This document shows, one piece after another, positions 25,403-34,120 of a DNA stretch of 64,000 nt. The stretch's first letter is position 1. Each line of letters opens with the position of its first letter. Origin of the DNA: Pedobacter westerhofensis (lineage in GTDB: Bacteria > Bacteroidota > Bacteroidia > Sphingobacteriales > Sphingobacteriaceae); the NCBI RefSeq assembly GCF_900182595.1, contig NZ_FXTN01000009.1:62001-126000 (forward strand). Reading direction: 5' to 3'. Both the position numbers and the translations under genes were made by a program. Below the pieces are notes generated by a model, which made no database searches, was not told the DNA's origin, and was given only the letters and a program-made list of their open reading frames with translations.

Positions 25403-26434
25403 ATGTATCGTTTAATAAAGCCTATATTTTTTCAGTTCGATCCTGAGAAAGTTCACCATTTTGTGGTAAAGAGACTGAAGTGGTTTCATGAACACTTCCC
25501 GTTGGGAAAGACCATTTTGCGCAGCAGCTTTGATATTCATGTTAAAGGACTGGAGCGTGAGGTGTTTGGGATCAGGTTTAAAAACCCGGTGGGATTAGCT
25601 GCCGGCTTTGATAAAAACGGAGAATATGTAGAAGCTTTGAGCGACCTGGGCTTTGGTTTTATTGAAGTGGGTACAGTAACGCCGCTGCCGCAGCCCGGCA
25701 ATGATTTGCCGCGGATGTTCAGGCTGCCCGAAAATTCGGCACTGATCAACCGGATGGGGTTTAATAATAAAGGCGTGGATACACTTGCCGAAAGACTGCG
25801 TGCCTTGAAAGCGAAGGACAAAACTATTGTAGTTGGCGGCAACATCGGAAAGAACAAAAATACGCCTAACGAAGATGCGGTAAATGATTATGTGAAGTGT
25901 TTCGACCGCCTGTTTGATGTTGTAGACTATTTTGTAGTCAATGTAAGTTCTCCGAATACGCCGGGCTTAAGGGAGTTGCAGGAGAAGGAGCCTTTAACCC
26001 TGCTTTTAAAGACGCTGCAGGAACGCAACCATAAAAACGGTATTGTGCGGCCGATCCTGTTAAAGATTGCGCCAGATCTGACCAATGAGCAGCTGGATGA
26101 TATTGTTGACATTGTGAAGGAAACGGGAATTGCCGGCGTAATCGCTACGAATACTACGATAGACAGAAGCGGATTGTACAACGCTGCGGAACACGCTACT
26201 GAAACAGGTGGATTAAGCGGCAAACCGCTGACACAACGCTCAACGGAGGTAATCCGTTATTTATCTGAAAAATCAAATAAGGCATTCCCGATTATCGGGG
26301 TGGGAGGGATACATTCCCCGCAGGACGCCAAAGATAAACTGGAAGCAGGTGCTTCGCTCGTGCAGTTATACACTGGCTTTATCTACGAAGGCCCGGGCAT
26401 TGTAAAAAGGATCTGTAAGGAGCTTGTGAATTAA
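25403..26434 (+). CDS. pyrD: Quinone-dependent dihydroorotate dehydrogenase (class 2)
   Basis: Membrane-associated flavoprotein that oxidises dihydroorotate to orotate in pyrimidine synthesis, passing electrons to menaquinone. It has 343 residues. The N-terminal amphipathic segment MYRLIKPIFFQFDPEKVHHF is the class 2 quinone-binding extension. GLAAGFDKNGE, INRMGFNNKG, NIGKNKNT, VVNVSSPNTPGLRELQ (catalytic Ser region), KIAPDLT, ATNTT and IGVGGI are all conserved FMN or substrate motifs. I chose the ATG at 25403 because the homologous protein starts there and a -7-like element precedes it. Confidence 0.96.
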   Translation: MYRLIKPIFFQFDPEKVHHFVVKRLKWFHEHFPLGKTILRSSFDIHVKGLEREVFGIRFKNPVGLAAGFDKNGEYVEALSDLGFGFIEVGTVTPLPQPGNDLPRMFRLPENSALINRMGFNNKGVDTLAERLRALKAKDKTIVVGGNIGKNKNTPNEDAVNDYVKCFDRLFDVVDYFVVNVSSPNTPGLRELQEKEPLTLLLKTLQERNHKNGIVRPILLKIAPDLTNEQLDDIVDIVKETGIAGVIATNTTIDRSGLYNAAEHATETGGLSGKPLTQRSTEVIRYLSEKSNKAFPIIGVGGIHSPQDAKDKLEAGASLVQLYTGFIYEGPGIVKRICKELVN

Positions 26435-26452
26435 AAAAAAATATAAGCGCAT

Positions 26453-26487
26453 AAAAAAACCTTTCAGGATATCCTGAAAGGTTTTTT
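26453..26487 (+). terminator. Perfectly symmetric bidirectional terminator
   Basis: A 17-bp perfect palindrome (AAAAAACCTTTCAGGAT and its complement) with T-runs in both directions. It serves pyrD on the plus strand and the small basic protein gene on the minus strand. Confidence 0.92.
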
Positions 26488-26506
26488 GTTTTTTTACAAA
26501 AAGAAC

Positions 26507-26689
26507 TTATGCTCTTAAAGCTGCAGAAAGTTGATCTAACAACAGGTTGTTTTTAGCTAACTGATCTTTTTTAGACTGTTTTGAACGGCTGCCTAATTCG
26601 ATGTTTGTAGCTAGTTTCAACGTTTTAACTTCTAAACGTGAAGTTACGTGGTTTTGTCTGTCTTTTCTTTTTAATCTGGTAACTGCCAT
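26507..26689 (-). CDS. Small basic conserved protein behind tRNA-Cys
   Basis: A 60-residue, strongly basic, cytoplasmic protein without Cys or a membrane segment. The N-terminus MAVTRLKRKDRQNH is the kind seen in small RNA- or ribosome-associated proteins, but I recognise no named family. I chose the ATG at 26689. The frame from 26785 starts inside the tRNA and is an artefact. It starts 37 nt after the tRNA-Cys CCA end, with no promoter or terminator seen between, so it is probably transcribed with the tRNA. The symmetric terminator follows. Confidence 0.72.
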   Translation of the reverse strand: MAVTRLKRKDRQNHVTSRLEVKTLKLATNIELGSRSKQSKKDQLAKNNLLLDQLSAALRA

Positions 26690-26725
26690 GGTCTTAACCT
26701 TTAGTTTTTTTAATTTAAATAAATC

Positions 26726-26799
26726 TGGAGGTCGAGAGCGGATTCGAACCGCTGTACGAGGTTTTGCAGACCTCTGCCTAGCCACTCGGCCACTCGACC
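26726..26799 (-). tRNA. tRNA-Cys (anticodon GCA), with encoded CCA
   Basis: The acceptor stem GGTCGAG pairs with CTCGACC. The anticodon stem-loop is GAGGT-CTGCAAA-ACCTC with the GCA anticodon at 26765-26767, and the T-arm is AGCGG-TTCGAAT-CCGCT. The discriminator is U73, a hallmark identity base of tRNA-Cys. CCA is encoded at 26726-26728. It is preceded by a TATTTTTG promoter element. Confidence 0.97.
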
Positions 26800-26816
26800 T
26801 GTTGAAATTCAGGCTG

Positions 26817-26824
26817 CAAAAATA
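26817..26824 (-). promoter_or_regulatory. -7 element TATTTTTG of tRNA-Cys
   Basis: A perfect TAnnTTTG match 17 nt upstream of the tRNA 5' end. The predicted leader is about 10 nt, as expected for a trimmed tRNA precursor. Confidence 0.6.
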
Positions 26825-26847
26825 GCAATTAATACTTAAGATGCAAT

Positions 26848-27597
26848 TTATTTATTCAAATTTCTGCTAATATCTGCGCAGAATATTGCTGCGGATACCG
26901 CAACATTCAATGATTCAGCCTGTCCAACTCTTGGAATAGTTACCGGATGGCTGATTAAATTCACAATTTCGGGAGTAACACCCTGTCCTTCGTTCCCCAG
27001 GACCACCAGTCCTTCGCTGCCCCACTTGGTTTCATACAGGCTGCTGCCGTTGAGCATTGCACCAAACACAGGTATGTCAATGCCCTGCAGCAGTTCCGGC
27101 AGTTCATGATAGCTAACCTTCACCCTGCACAGTGATCCCATTGTGGCCTGTACCGTTTTAGGATTGTATACTTCAACCGTATTGGAAGAACAGATCACAT
27201 GTTTTACTCCAAACCAGTCGGCCGTTCTGATAATAGTGCCCAGATTTCCCGGGTCCTGCACGCCATCCAGTACCAGGGAAAAATTATTTCTTAGTGTATT
27301 CTGATCAATCGCAGATGTTTCAGGAATATTAACCAGTGCCAGTATACCCTGGGGAGCCTGTAGTGTACTTATCTTTTCCAGTTCGGCACTCGTTACTTCA
27401 AATAACTTTATATTTGCTGGCAATTTAGGTAGTAAAGATTGATATTGTGGCAGAAAATATACACTATGGATCTGATAGTCTGCTGGAATAAACTCTGCAA
27501 TTGATTTTATTCCTTCGATAATAAATATCCCATGCTCTTTACGGTACTTTTTTTGATGTAATGATTTTATAAACCCTATCTGAGACTTTGAAAGCAT
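26848..27597 (-). CDS. TrmH/SpoU family RNA 2'-O-methyltransferase
   Basis: This 249-residue SPOUT (trefoil-knot) methyltransferase should methylate ribose 2'-OH in tRNA or rRNA with SAM. Residues 1-95 form the RNA substrate-binding domain (KYRKEHGIFIIEGIKSIAEF), the rest the knot. Motif 1 is LDGVQDPGNLGTIIRTADW at about 109-127, motif 2 VVLGNEGQGVTPE, and motif 3 IPRVGQAESLNVAVSAAI. All conserved Arg, Asn and Glu residues are present. Which nucleotide it modifies cannot be told. Its start overlaps the start of the divergent tamL by 10 nt. Confidence 0.92.
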   Translation of the reverse strand: MLSKSQIGFIKSLHQKKYRKEHGIFIIEGIKSIAEFIPADYQIHSVYFLPQYQSLLPKLPANIKLFEVTSAELEKISTLQAPQGILALVNIPETSAIDQNTLRNNFSLVLDGVQDPGNLGTIIRTADWFGVKHVICSSNTVEVYNPKTVQATMGSLCRVKVSYHELPELLQGIDIPVFGAMLNGSSLYETKWGSEGLVVLGNEGQGVTPEIVNLISHPVTIPRVGQAESLNVAVSAAIFCADISRNLNK

Positions 27598-29957
27598 ATC
27601 CTATTTATAAAAATAAATTCCAGTTTCCCGCAATATTACTATTTATTATTCTTTTTATATGCGCCTGCTCCTCTACAAAGTTGATTGAAGATAACCAGGC
27701 GATCGTAAAAAAGGTAGAAATAGACAGTATTCCCGGCAAGTATAAAGAGGAGGCGCTCAACTATATCCAGAAAGATATCCGTCCTGCTTCGCGGCTGGGT
27801 ATCAATGTAGGGCTTTACAATATTTTTTATACACTCTTCAAAATTAAGTCGGTAGGTAAACCTGCTCCGCTGCTGGACAGTACACTGGTAGAGATCTCCA
27901 GGAACCAGATTGAGAAATTTCTGATCAGCAAGGGTTACTTCATGGCAAAAGTAAAGTCAGAAGTCCTCATTAAAAAGCAGCGTGCCCAGGTAGATTTTAA
28001 AGCCATTACCGGGCCTGCATTTCGTATTGCAAAAGTGAACTATTCAATACCGGATTCTGCTGTACGTAAGGTATACATGGACGGAAAATTCAGGTTCTCG
28101 CATTTGCATGAGAATATGCAGTATGATGATGATTCACTGGCCTATGAGCGCGAACAGGTCTATCAGGTAATGAAAGAACACGGATATTATGATTTTTCAC
28201 GTCCTTACGTCAGGTTCACGGTAGATTCAGCGTTCCGTAACAGCACAACCCATGTGGTGATGTATATCGATGACCCCGATTCCACTAAACATAAGCAGTA
28301 TAAAATTGGTGAAACAAATATTGTCATTGCGCCCACTACCGAGGGTTTTCCTGATTCTATTAAACTGAATGAACGAATCTTCAGGGGGATCAGGTATACC
28401 GATTTGTCAAAACGTTTCAGAAGAAACCCTGTGGTGAGGTACGACTTTATCAAAATGGGCGAGACCTACGATATTTCGAAAGAAAACCTCACCTATGACA
28501 GGCTTTATGAGCTAAACGTGTTTAAAAACGTAAAGATCGAATATGTAAAGGCAAAAGACAGTGCAAAGCTTCAGCCTGTTATTCAGCTTACACCGCAAAA
28601 ACGAATGAGCAACAGGGTAGAGGGAGAACTGCCGTTTAACGCCGGTACAGTTGGTTTTACCCTCAGCAATACCTACGTCAACAACAATATTTTCAGGGGC
28701 GCAGAGCGTTTTGAATTTCAGATCAAGGGCGGTTTACAGTCCAGAATAGGCCAGGGATCTCTTTTCAACGATATTTACCAGCGTGATTTCTCTTTAAGTA
28801 CCAGTCTGGCCGTTCCCCGGCTGATGGTTCCATTTGATATTCCCCTGATGGGCAAGAATGGAATGCCCTACACTATCTTTTCTACCAGTTATGTGTATTC
28901 CCTGCAAAAAGATTTATTTGTTCGCCGCGTTTTCCTCAACTCCCTTACATACCAGTGGGTAGAAACCAAATCGAAACTGCATTCATTTACGCCACTTAAC
29001 TTTGAATACCGCTTTGGTGGCCTGCTGATTGATTCAAACGCCGTAGAGGGACAGCAGCTTTACAAGGATTACCGCTATAATATCACACTGCTGGCAAGAA
29101 AGGACATCACCCTGGGAATGAAATATGCGTATACGCTAAACGGGAATAAGTTACTGCTGCCTGGCAACAGCTTTGTATACTTCAGGGGGAATATTGATAT
29201 TGCCGGTAACGGGCTTGGCGCTGCCAATAAACTTTTTGGAAGCAAACATAACCCGGCTGCGGGCGACTATGCGAGTATCCTGGGGCTTCCCTACAACCAG
29301 TATGTCCGCCCGGAAGTAGACATCCGCTGGTATAAAAACCTGGGGCTCGACAGGCAGTTTGTTGCACGTATTAATGGCGGTGTAGGTTATGCTTATGGAA
29401 ATTCTACTGCTATTCCCTTCGAAAAGCTGTTCTTTGCTGGTGGTGCAAGTGGCGTAAGGGCCTGGCAGGCCAGAACTCTGGGGCCTGGTAATTACAACCG
29501 TGGTGACAGGTTAACAACGGAGGAAGCAAGAAGTACCCTCTATGGTATTGACCAGCTTGGGCAGATGCATATCGAGGCTAACCTTGAATATCGCTGGAGG
29601 CTTCTGGACAATTTCTTTGGCTCCAAACTTAATGGTGCGGCATTTTTGGATGCAGGTAACGTATGGAACATCTCTTCCGGCAATACACAGCCCGAAACCT
29701 ATTTTGACTTCAAAAACCTTGGCAACCAGATTGGTGTCGGAACGGGACTGGGCTTAAGGTATGACCTGCAGTATTTTATCTTCCGCTTCGATGTTGGCCT
29801 TAAGCTTAGAGACCCGCAGTTTGACCCTTCAGATCAATGGGTGATCGGGAAACTGTTCAATGGCAGCAAAGACTTCAAACGCGATTATGAGCTGAAAAAC
29901 AGTCCCGATGGATACCACTTCTTTCAGTACAATTTTGGTATCGGACTACCCTTCTAA
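27588..29957 (+). CDS. tamL: TamL-type BamA/TamA family outer-membrane lipoprotein
   Basis: This 789-residue outer-membrane assembly protein is the lipidated TamA homologue of Bacteroidota. The signal is followed by a lipobox (FICAC, Cys near 27-29), then POTRA repeats (about 40-330, e.g. IEKFLISKGYFMAKVKSEV, VYQVMKEHGYYDFSRPYVRF) and a 16-strand BamA-like barrel (about 380-789). The barrel lid motif (V/I)RA is seen in SGVRAWQARTLGP. It ends in FGIGLPF. The start is a TTG at 27588; an in-frame stop at 27570-27572 leaves no upstream choice and no ATG precedes the lipobox. Confidence 0.9.
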   Translation: MKAYPIYKNKFQFPAILLFIILFICACSSTKLIEDNQAIVKKVEIDSIPGKYKEEALNYIQKDIRPASRLGINVGLYNIFYTLFKIKSVGKPAPLLDSTLVEISRNQIEKFLISKGYFMAKVKSEVLIKKQRAQVDFKAITGPAFRIAKVNYSIPDSAVRKVYMDGKFRFSHLHENMQYDDDSLAYEREQVYQVMKEHGYYDFSRPYVRFTVDSAFRNSTTHVVMYIDDPDSTKHKQYKIGETNIVIAPTTEGFPDSIKLNERIFRGIRYTDLSKRFRRNPVVRYDFIKMGETYDISKENLTYDRLYELNVFKNVKIEYVKAKDSAKLQPVIQLTPQKRMSNRVEGELPFNAGTVGFTLSNTYVNNNIFRGAERFEFQIKGGLQSRIGQGSLFNDIYQRDFSLSTSLAVPRLMVPFDIPLMGKNGMPYTIFSTSYVYSLQKDLFVRRVFLNSLTYQWVETKSKLHSFTPLNFEYRFGGLLIDSNAVEGQQLYKDYRYNITLLARKDITLGMKYAYTLNGNKLLLPGNSFVYFRGNIDIAGNGLGAANKLFGSKHNPAAGDYASILGLPYNQYVRPEVDIRWYKNLGLDRQFVARINGGVGYAYGNSTAIPFEKLFFAGGASGVRAWQARTLGPGNYNRGDRLTTEEARSTLYGIDQLGQMHIEANLEYRWRLLDNFFGSKLNGAAFLDAGNVWNISSGNTQPETYFDFKNLGNQIGVGTGLGLRYDLQYFIFRFDVGLKLRDPQFDPSDQWVIGKLFNGSKDFKRDYELKNSPDGYHFFQYNFGIGLPF

Positions 29958-30005
29958 TCCTGTCAGAGATTTTCCCAGATGTGATAGCCGATCCTTCTTC
30001 TTCTG

Positions 30006-30536
30006 TTAAAATGCCCTTTTCAACGTATCAAAGATAGATTCAAAGAAAGTGGACAGATGCAGTCCATTGCTATGATTAAAATAGATATAAACCAGCAGGA
30101 TGATCACTACAATGATGATCAGTCTCCTGAAGGCAAAGGCCAGGAAGATCAGGATCAGGGGGAACAGCACAAGCCAAAGGCTGTTGATGGTAAATGGATT
30201 CAGGCTGCCGTCTTTTTTATAAATATATAGCAGCTTGCTGTGCGTTCCTGCATCATTCTGGTGCTTAATATAAACAAAGGATGATTTGTCAAGCTGCATC
30301 GGCAGGATTGCTACCCCGTCATTAAATTTTAGCGGCTGTGTAAAGCCGCTTACTGTAAACGTATATAAGCCGTTGATGGTTTCTACGGGCTGCTCCAGCG
30401 AGTCTGCGGCAATAATAGCAAGCTTACTGTTCTTCAGCAAGCTTTCCTTTACAATAAAATTATTGATATCTGATTTCTGGGCGAAAGCTGATACGGAGAT
30501 CAGTGAGAGTAACAAACAGTAGAAGATCGTTTTCAT
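30006..30536 (-). CDS. Uncharacterised protein with signal peptide and C-terminal membrane hairpin
   Basis: A 176-residue protein I do not recognise. A signal peptide (1-19, ending AFAQ) is followed by about 95 periplasmic residues rich in beta-prone sequence (YTFTVSGFTQPLKFNDGVAIL, split across strands). A hydrophobic hairpin at about 118-155 (two membrane segments around FRR) follows, then a short amphipathic tail. This topology puts the N-terminal domain in the periplasm anchored at the C-terminus. It is convergent with tamL and 37 nt downstream of the patatin gene, so co-transcription with that is likely. Confidence 0.7.
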   Translation of the reverse strand: MKTIFYCLLLSLISVSAFAQKSDINNFIVKESLLKNSKLAIIAADSLEQPVETINGLYTFTVSGFTQPLKFNDGVAILPMQLDKSSFVYIKHQNDAGTHSKLLYIYKKDGSLNPFTINSLWLVLFPLILIFLAFAFRRLIIIVVIILLVYIYFNHSNGLHLSTFFESIFDTLKRAF

Positions 30537-30573
30537 TTGATATTTAATTCTTTATCCTTGTGATATATTTTTG

Positions 30574-32895
30574 TTATTCTATGGATCTTTTATTGTAGAT
30601 CAGATAACCCAAATGTAACAAAATGCCGTTTCTTTTTATCGGATCATCATACAAATTATAGCTAAGGCTAATAGGGCCAACGGGAGTGTGATAAACCAGC
30701 CCGGCAGTACCTGCATAATGCAGCCGGTTAAAGGTAGGAGAGTTTTTCACTTCCTGAAACCCCATCTGAGTAATTTCCTGGTAAGGCAGAAATACAAAAC
30801 CCTCAACCCTGAAATCTATGCTCCTCCGCAAGCGGTAAACGTTTTTCAGTCCGCCGGCTAGATAACTTGATGCCCTGAACTTTTCCAGAAACAATGACCT
30901 GCTGTCCTGTAAGGGATAAAAGGCCGGGCTCGCCAGTAAGGTGGCATAGTAGTTTGAGAACAATGGCTGATTGGATATTACCCCCTCGGCCAGATAGCCC
31001 AGTGTGTAACGCCCCTCATGAAAGAAATAATTCTCATCGCTGATTTTAAAGCTTACCCATTGCCTGAACTTGCGGATAACTGCAATATCGCCGGCTGCCA
31101 ACGGCACATTACGTGATATATTCCCGGGTGTATAATTCTCCTTCCCGGTGAAAAAGTTTGCGACAAACAGAAAGTTGCGCCCCCGGTTTGCATATTGTTT
31201 GCGGTTAAAAGTATTTTGCTCGAAGGCCAGGCTGGACCGTAGCCCGTTAAAGATGGTTTGATCTAAAATGTCGCCGGTATTAAAGCTGTTGGTGGGGCTA
31301 TAATTGTCATCGTTATTGATAAACGAGGTGCTCAGTGTAATCCTGGTATTCCTGTTGAGCGGTATCCCTCCCTTGATCTCGATCTTCCTGTCAGACTGCT
31401 CAATGTAGGTTGGATGAGGGTTCTCTATAAAGATCTTGCTGGTGTTGTAATAGTTGAAGTGATTATAGGTAAGCTCGGCCGCCAGGAAGAAGGGCAGGCG
31501 TGAAGGATAGTCGATCCTTGCATTGAGCTGTGCTGACTCGTAAAACCGGCCTGAATAAAAGTCTGTCCCAAAGGTGTAAGCTTTACGGTCCAGGTAGTTG
31601 TATTGTAATCCAAGAAAAACCGTGCTGATCGGCCTGCTGGAAATGTTGCCGCCAAGGTCCAGTTTAAAGCTGCTTTTAGGCTGGGCTACAATTTCGAAGG
31701 TATAGCTGTCTGATGAGGGATTATAGGAGATTTTCGGATAAATGGTTTCAAATGTTTCATCCGCAACAAGTTTATAATATCCCTGGCGGATGTCTGCCAG
31801 GTCAAATGTAGGCTTGTCTCTTTTAAAAAGGCGCTGGATATAACGTTTCTGCTGACTGTTAACACCTGTTACTACTACTTCATTAAACCTGAGCTGGGGC
31901 TTTTTGTTGTTGAAAGCATTTCTTTTGAGCGCAAGGTCTTTTGGATCCGTTCTTCTGTGTACCGCCTGCAAAAGTCTCGGCATGTCGGCCATGGTAGCGT
32001 CATATCCTTTTTTGATCAGCTCGGCCACAGGATAGAAATTGCTGGAACTGTATTCCTGCAGGTTAGGCTGGATATATGTCCCGTTACTGCCAATCAGCGT
32101 TGAATCTGATTTGGCAAGAAACATAAACATCATCAGGCGGTTCATCAGCCGCTCATCCCCTGTTTTTGGATATTCTTTAAAGTTCTTTGCAGATACATTC
32201 ACGCCAATGATATAATCGGGCTTAAATTCCTTTTGCATGATATCGGCAGGGAAATTATTGTATAATCCACCATCAAAAACATATTTATTATCAAGTTTTA
32301 TCGGTCTGTAAATTAAGGGGACGGTCATGGTAGCGCGTACGGCTTCGGCCAGGCTTCCGCTCTTTACCGTTATACTGGTCTGAGAGAACACGTCAGACAC
32401 CATACAGCGATAGGGAACAAACAGGTTGTCAAAATCATCCTTGGCGATCGCCGATGCCTGTGAGAGCAGCTCTATCAGAGCGAAATTTAATGGGATATCG
32501 TTTACCAGGTTATTCCTGATGCTCATTCTCAGTGCAGTATCTACCTGTATTTTTGCCGTGATCAGCGATGCATTGGTGCTGCTCTTTTGAAAATAGAAAC
32601 TGTAATCGCTCTTGTAACGGCCATTTACCCAGTCCTGAAACTCTGTGGTCAGCGCTATCTTTTCAATCTGCGCCGGCGAATACCCTGCAGCATACAAAGC
32701 GCCAACAATACCGCCCATGGAGGTACCTGTAATATAATCTATCGGGATGTGGTTTTCTTCCAGGGCCTTCAGCGTACCGATATGTGACAGTCCTTTAGCA
32801 CCCCCACCGCTAAGGACAAGGCCCACCTTCTGGCCATCAGCGTGAAATGCCCAGAAACAGATGAGGAAGAATATGAATGTCCTTGAAACGATCAC
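30574..32895 (-). CDS. Patatin-like phospholipase fused to an outer-membrane barrel (PlpD-like)
   Basis: This 773-residue secreted lipase has a signal peptide (about 1-22). The patatin domain (25-320) has oxyanion loop SGGGAKG at 29-35, nucleophile Ser59 in GTSMGG and Asp208 in the DGG catalytic-dyad motif. A POTRA-like segment (about 335-400, LRFNEVVVTGVNSQQ) and a 16-strand BamA/TpsB-type barrel (about 410-773) follow. This order is that of type Vd autotransporters such as PlpD, but in Bacteroidota the lipase domain is thought to stay attached. It should hydrolyse phospholipids at the outer membrane. Confidence 0.93.
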   Translation of the reverse strand: MIVSRTFIFFLICFWAFHADGQKVGLVLSGGGAKGLSHIGTLKALEENHIPIDYITGTSMGGIVGALYAAGYSPAQIEKIALTTEFQDWVNGRYKSDYSFYFQKSSTNASLITAKIQVDTALRMSIRNNLVNDIPLNFALIELLSQASAIAKDDFDNLFVPYRCMVSDVFSQTSITVKSGSLAEAVRATMTVPLIYRPIKLDNKYVFDGGLYNNFPADIMQKEFKPDYIIGVNVSAKNFKEYPKTGDERLMNRLMMFMFLAKSDSTLIGSNGTYIQPNLQEYSSSNFYPVAELIKKGYDATMADMPRLLQAVHRRTDPKDLALKRNAFNNKKPQLRFNEVVVTGVNSQQKRYIQRLFKRDKPTFDLADIRQGYYKLVADETFETIYPKISYNPSSDSYTFEIVAQPKSSFKLDLGGNISSRPISTVFLGLQYNYLDRKAYTFGTDFYSGRFYESAQLNARIDYPSRLPFFLAAELTYNHFNYYNTSKIFIENPHPTYIEQSDRKIEIKGGIPLNRNTRITLSTSFINNDDNYSPTNSFNTGDILDQTIFNGLRSSLAFEQNTFNRKQYANRGRNFLFVANFFTGKENYTPGNISRNVPLAAGDIAVIRKFRQWVSFKISDENYFFHEGRYTLGYLAEGVISNQPLFSNYYATLLASPAFYPLQDSRSLFLEKFRASSYLAGGLKNVYRLRRSIDFRVEGFVFLPYQEITQMGFQEVKNSPTFNRLHYAGTAGLVYHTPVGPISLSYNLYDDPIKRNGILLHLGYLIYNKRSIE

Positions 32896-32918
32896 CTTCC
32901 TAAATTACAGGTTTTCTT

Positions 32919-33406
32919 TCAGACCTGATTTAAAATAAAAATATTATAGTTGAGCAGCGTGGCGAAACTAACCCATATGAAATACGGAATAAAGAGTAAT
33001 CCGGCAGTTTTATTAATTTTATAAAAGACCAGTCCATTGATGAGTATTGCAGCCAGCAAGGCCACAATTTCAATGAGTGCCGCACCTATCAAATGATTAT
33101 AAAAAAAGAGGAACGACCATCCCAGGTTTAGGATAAGCTGAAAATCGCCACAGTTCTTGCAAAGTGTGCGATGTGCTTTCTTTGTGTCCACACCAGATAG
33201 GCAGCAATAGCTATAATTACAAATAATGTTGACCATACCGGTCCGAAAAGCCAGTTTGGCGGATCAAAGGAAGGCTTTGCAATGCCCGGGTACCAGGTCT
33301 TTACTGATCGTATCGTAATGAGCCCGCCAAGGGCACCAAAAATCATAGTGATGAGCAGGCTGACTAAAAAAGGAAGGGCTTGGAAACGTTTTTTTTGAAC
33401 GGGCAT
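32919..33406 (-). pseudogene. tspO: Frameshifted TspO/MBR family membrane protein
   Basis: Two overlapping frames together make one TspO. The first frame (start 33406) gives KPSFDPPNWLFGPVWSTLF and two or three of the five helices, then stops at 33128. The second frame resumes with QLILNLGWSFLFFYNHLIG and continues to LLNYNIFILNQV. The frames join if one T is added to the TTTT run (33141-33144 on the plus strand): GCG ATT TTT CAG CTT reads A-I-F-Q-L, exactly as in intact TspO. TspO binds porphyrins and is linked to stress and tetrapyrrole control. Either a one-base deletion or a sequencing error explains the break. Confidence 0.88.
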
Positions 33407-33534
33407 ATTTTTGGATTTGGCTTCGGCAGAAGGGCTGATACAGCTGACGGGTACATATTTTCGTCAATAATCATGCCCTTCAGATTTGTCTGTCATGCAA
33501 AAAAAACTAAATTGCAGGCCTAATCCCAAGCTCA

Positions 33535-34083
33535 ATGCAAGACTTTAAGGCTGTCTCAGATTCCCAGATCACACTTACTGAACTCATGATCCCTTCTTAC
33601 TCAAATTTTGGTGGTAAGATACATGGGGGTATTATTTTAAGCCTGATGGATAAAGTGGCTTACGTTTGTGCGGCTAAACATTCTGACGGTTACTGTATCA
33701 CAGCTTCTATTGATGTGGTGAATTTTCTTGCCCCTGTTGAGGTGGGCGAACTCGTATCCCTAATGGCTTCGGTAAACTATGTCGGCAATACCTCAATGAT
33801 CATCGGGATCAGGGTAATATCAGAAAACCTGAAAACACATGTAGTAAAACATACAAATACCAGTTATTTTACCATGGTAGCTATAGGAGATGATAATAAA
33901 CCCAAGCAGGTACCGGGGCTAACGCTGAAAAGCCAGGATGATATCAGGCGTTTTTCGCAGGCAATGGACAGGAAAGAGCTGAAGAACAATTATAAAAAGG
34001 AAGAAGCATTGCTGAAAAAGGTGTACGACCGCGACAGCTTCCTGGACGTATTACAGAATGAGCGCTGCCAGATCTCTCTTTAG
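33535..34083 (+). CDS. Acyl-CoA thioesterase, hotdog fold (second copy)
   Basis: This 182-residue thioesterase is paralogous to the one at 19936-20457: GGKIHGGIILSLMDKVAYVCAAKH aligns with its hotdog helix, keeping the Asp, and ITASIDVVNFLAPVEVGELV follows as in the paralogue. The C-terminal third (RFSQAMDRKELKNNYKKEE) is charged and helical. It is cytoplasmic and should hydrolyse acyl-CoA to fatty acid and CoA. It is a single gene, convergent with the LysR regulator. The paralogues differ enough that different chain-length specificity is plausible. Confidence 0.88.
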   Translation: MQDFKAVSDSQITLTELMIPSYSNFGGKIHGGIILSLMDKVAYVCAAKHSDGYCITASIDVVNFLAPVEVGELVSLMASVNYVGNTSMIIGIRVISENLKTHVVKHTNTSYFTMVAIGDDNKPKQVPGLTLKSQDDIRRFSQAMDRKELKNNYKKEEALLKKVYDRDSFLDVLQNERCQISL

Positions 34084-34120
34084 TATATGATCTGCTGAGC
34101 GCTATCTCACATAGCCTCTG

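Noticed and set aside
26690..26785. N-terminal extension of the small basic protein
   Set aside because: The extension reads through the tRNA-Cys gene; the ATG at 26689 is the natural start.
33128..33150. Programmed -1 frameshift in tspO
   Set aside because: The run is only four T, no downstream stem-loop was found and TspO is not known to need frameshifting; a deletion or sequencing error is simpler.
30574..33406. Mobile element around the patatin and tspO genes
   Set aside because: No transposase, terminal inverted repeats or target duplication were seen, and gene content is typical of the phylum.
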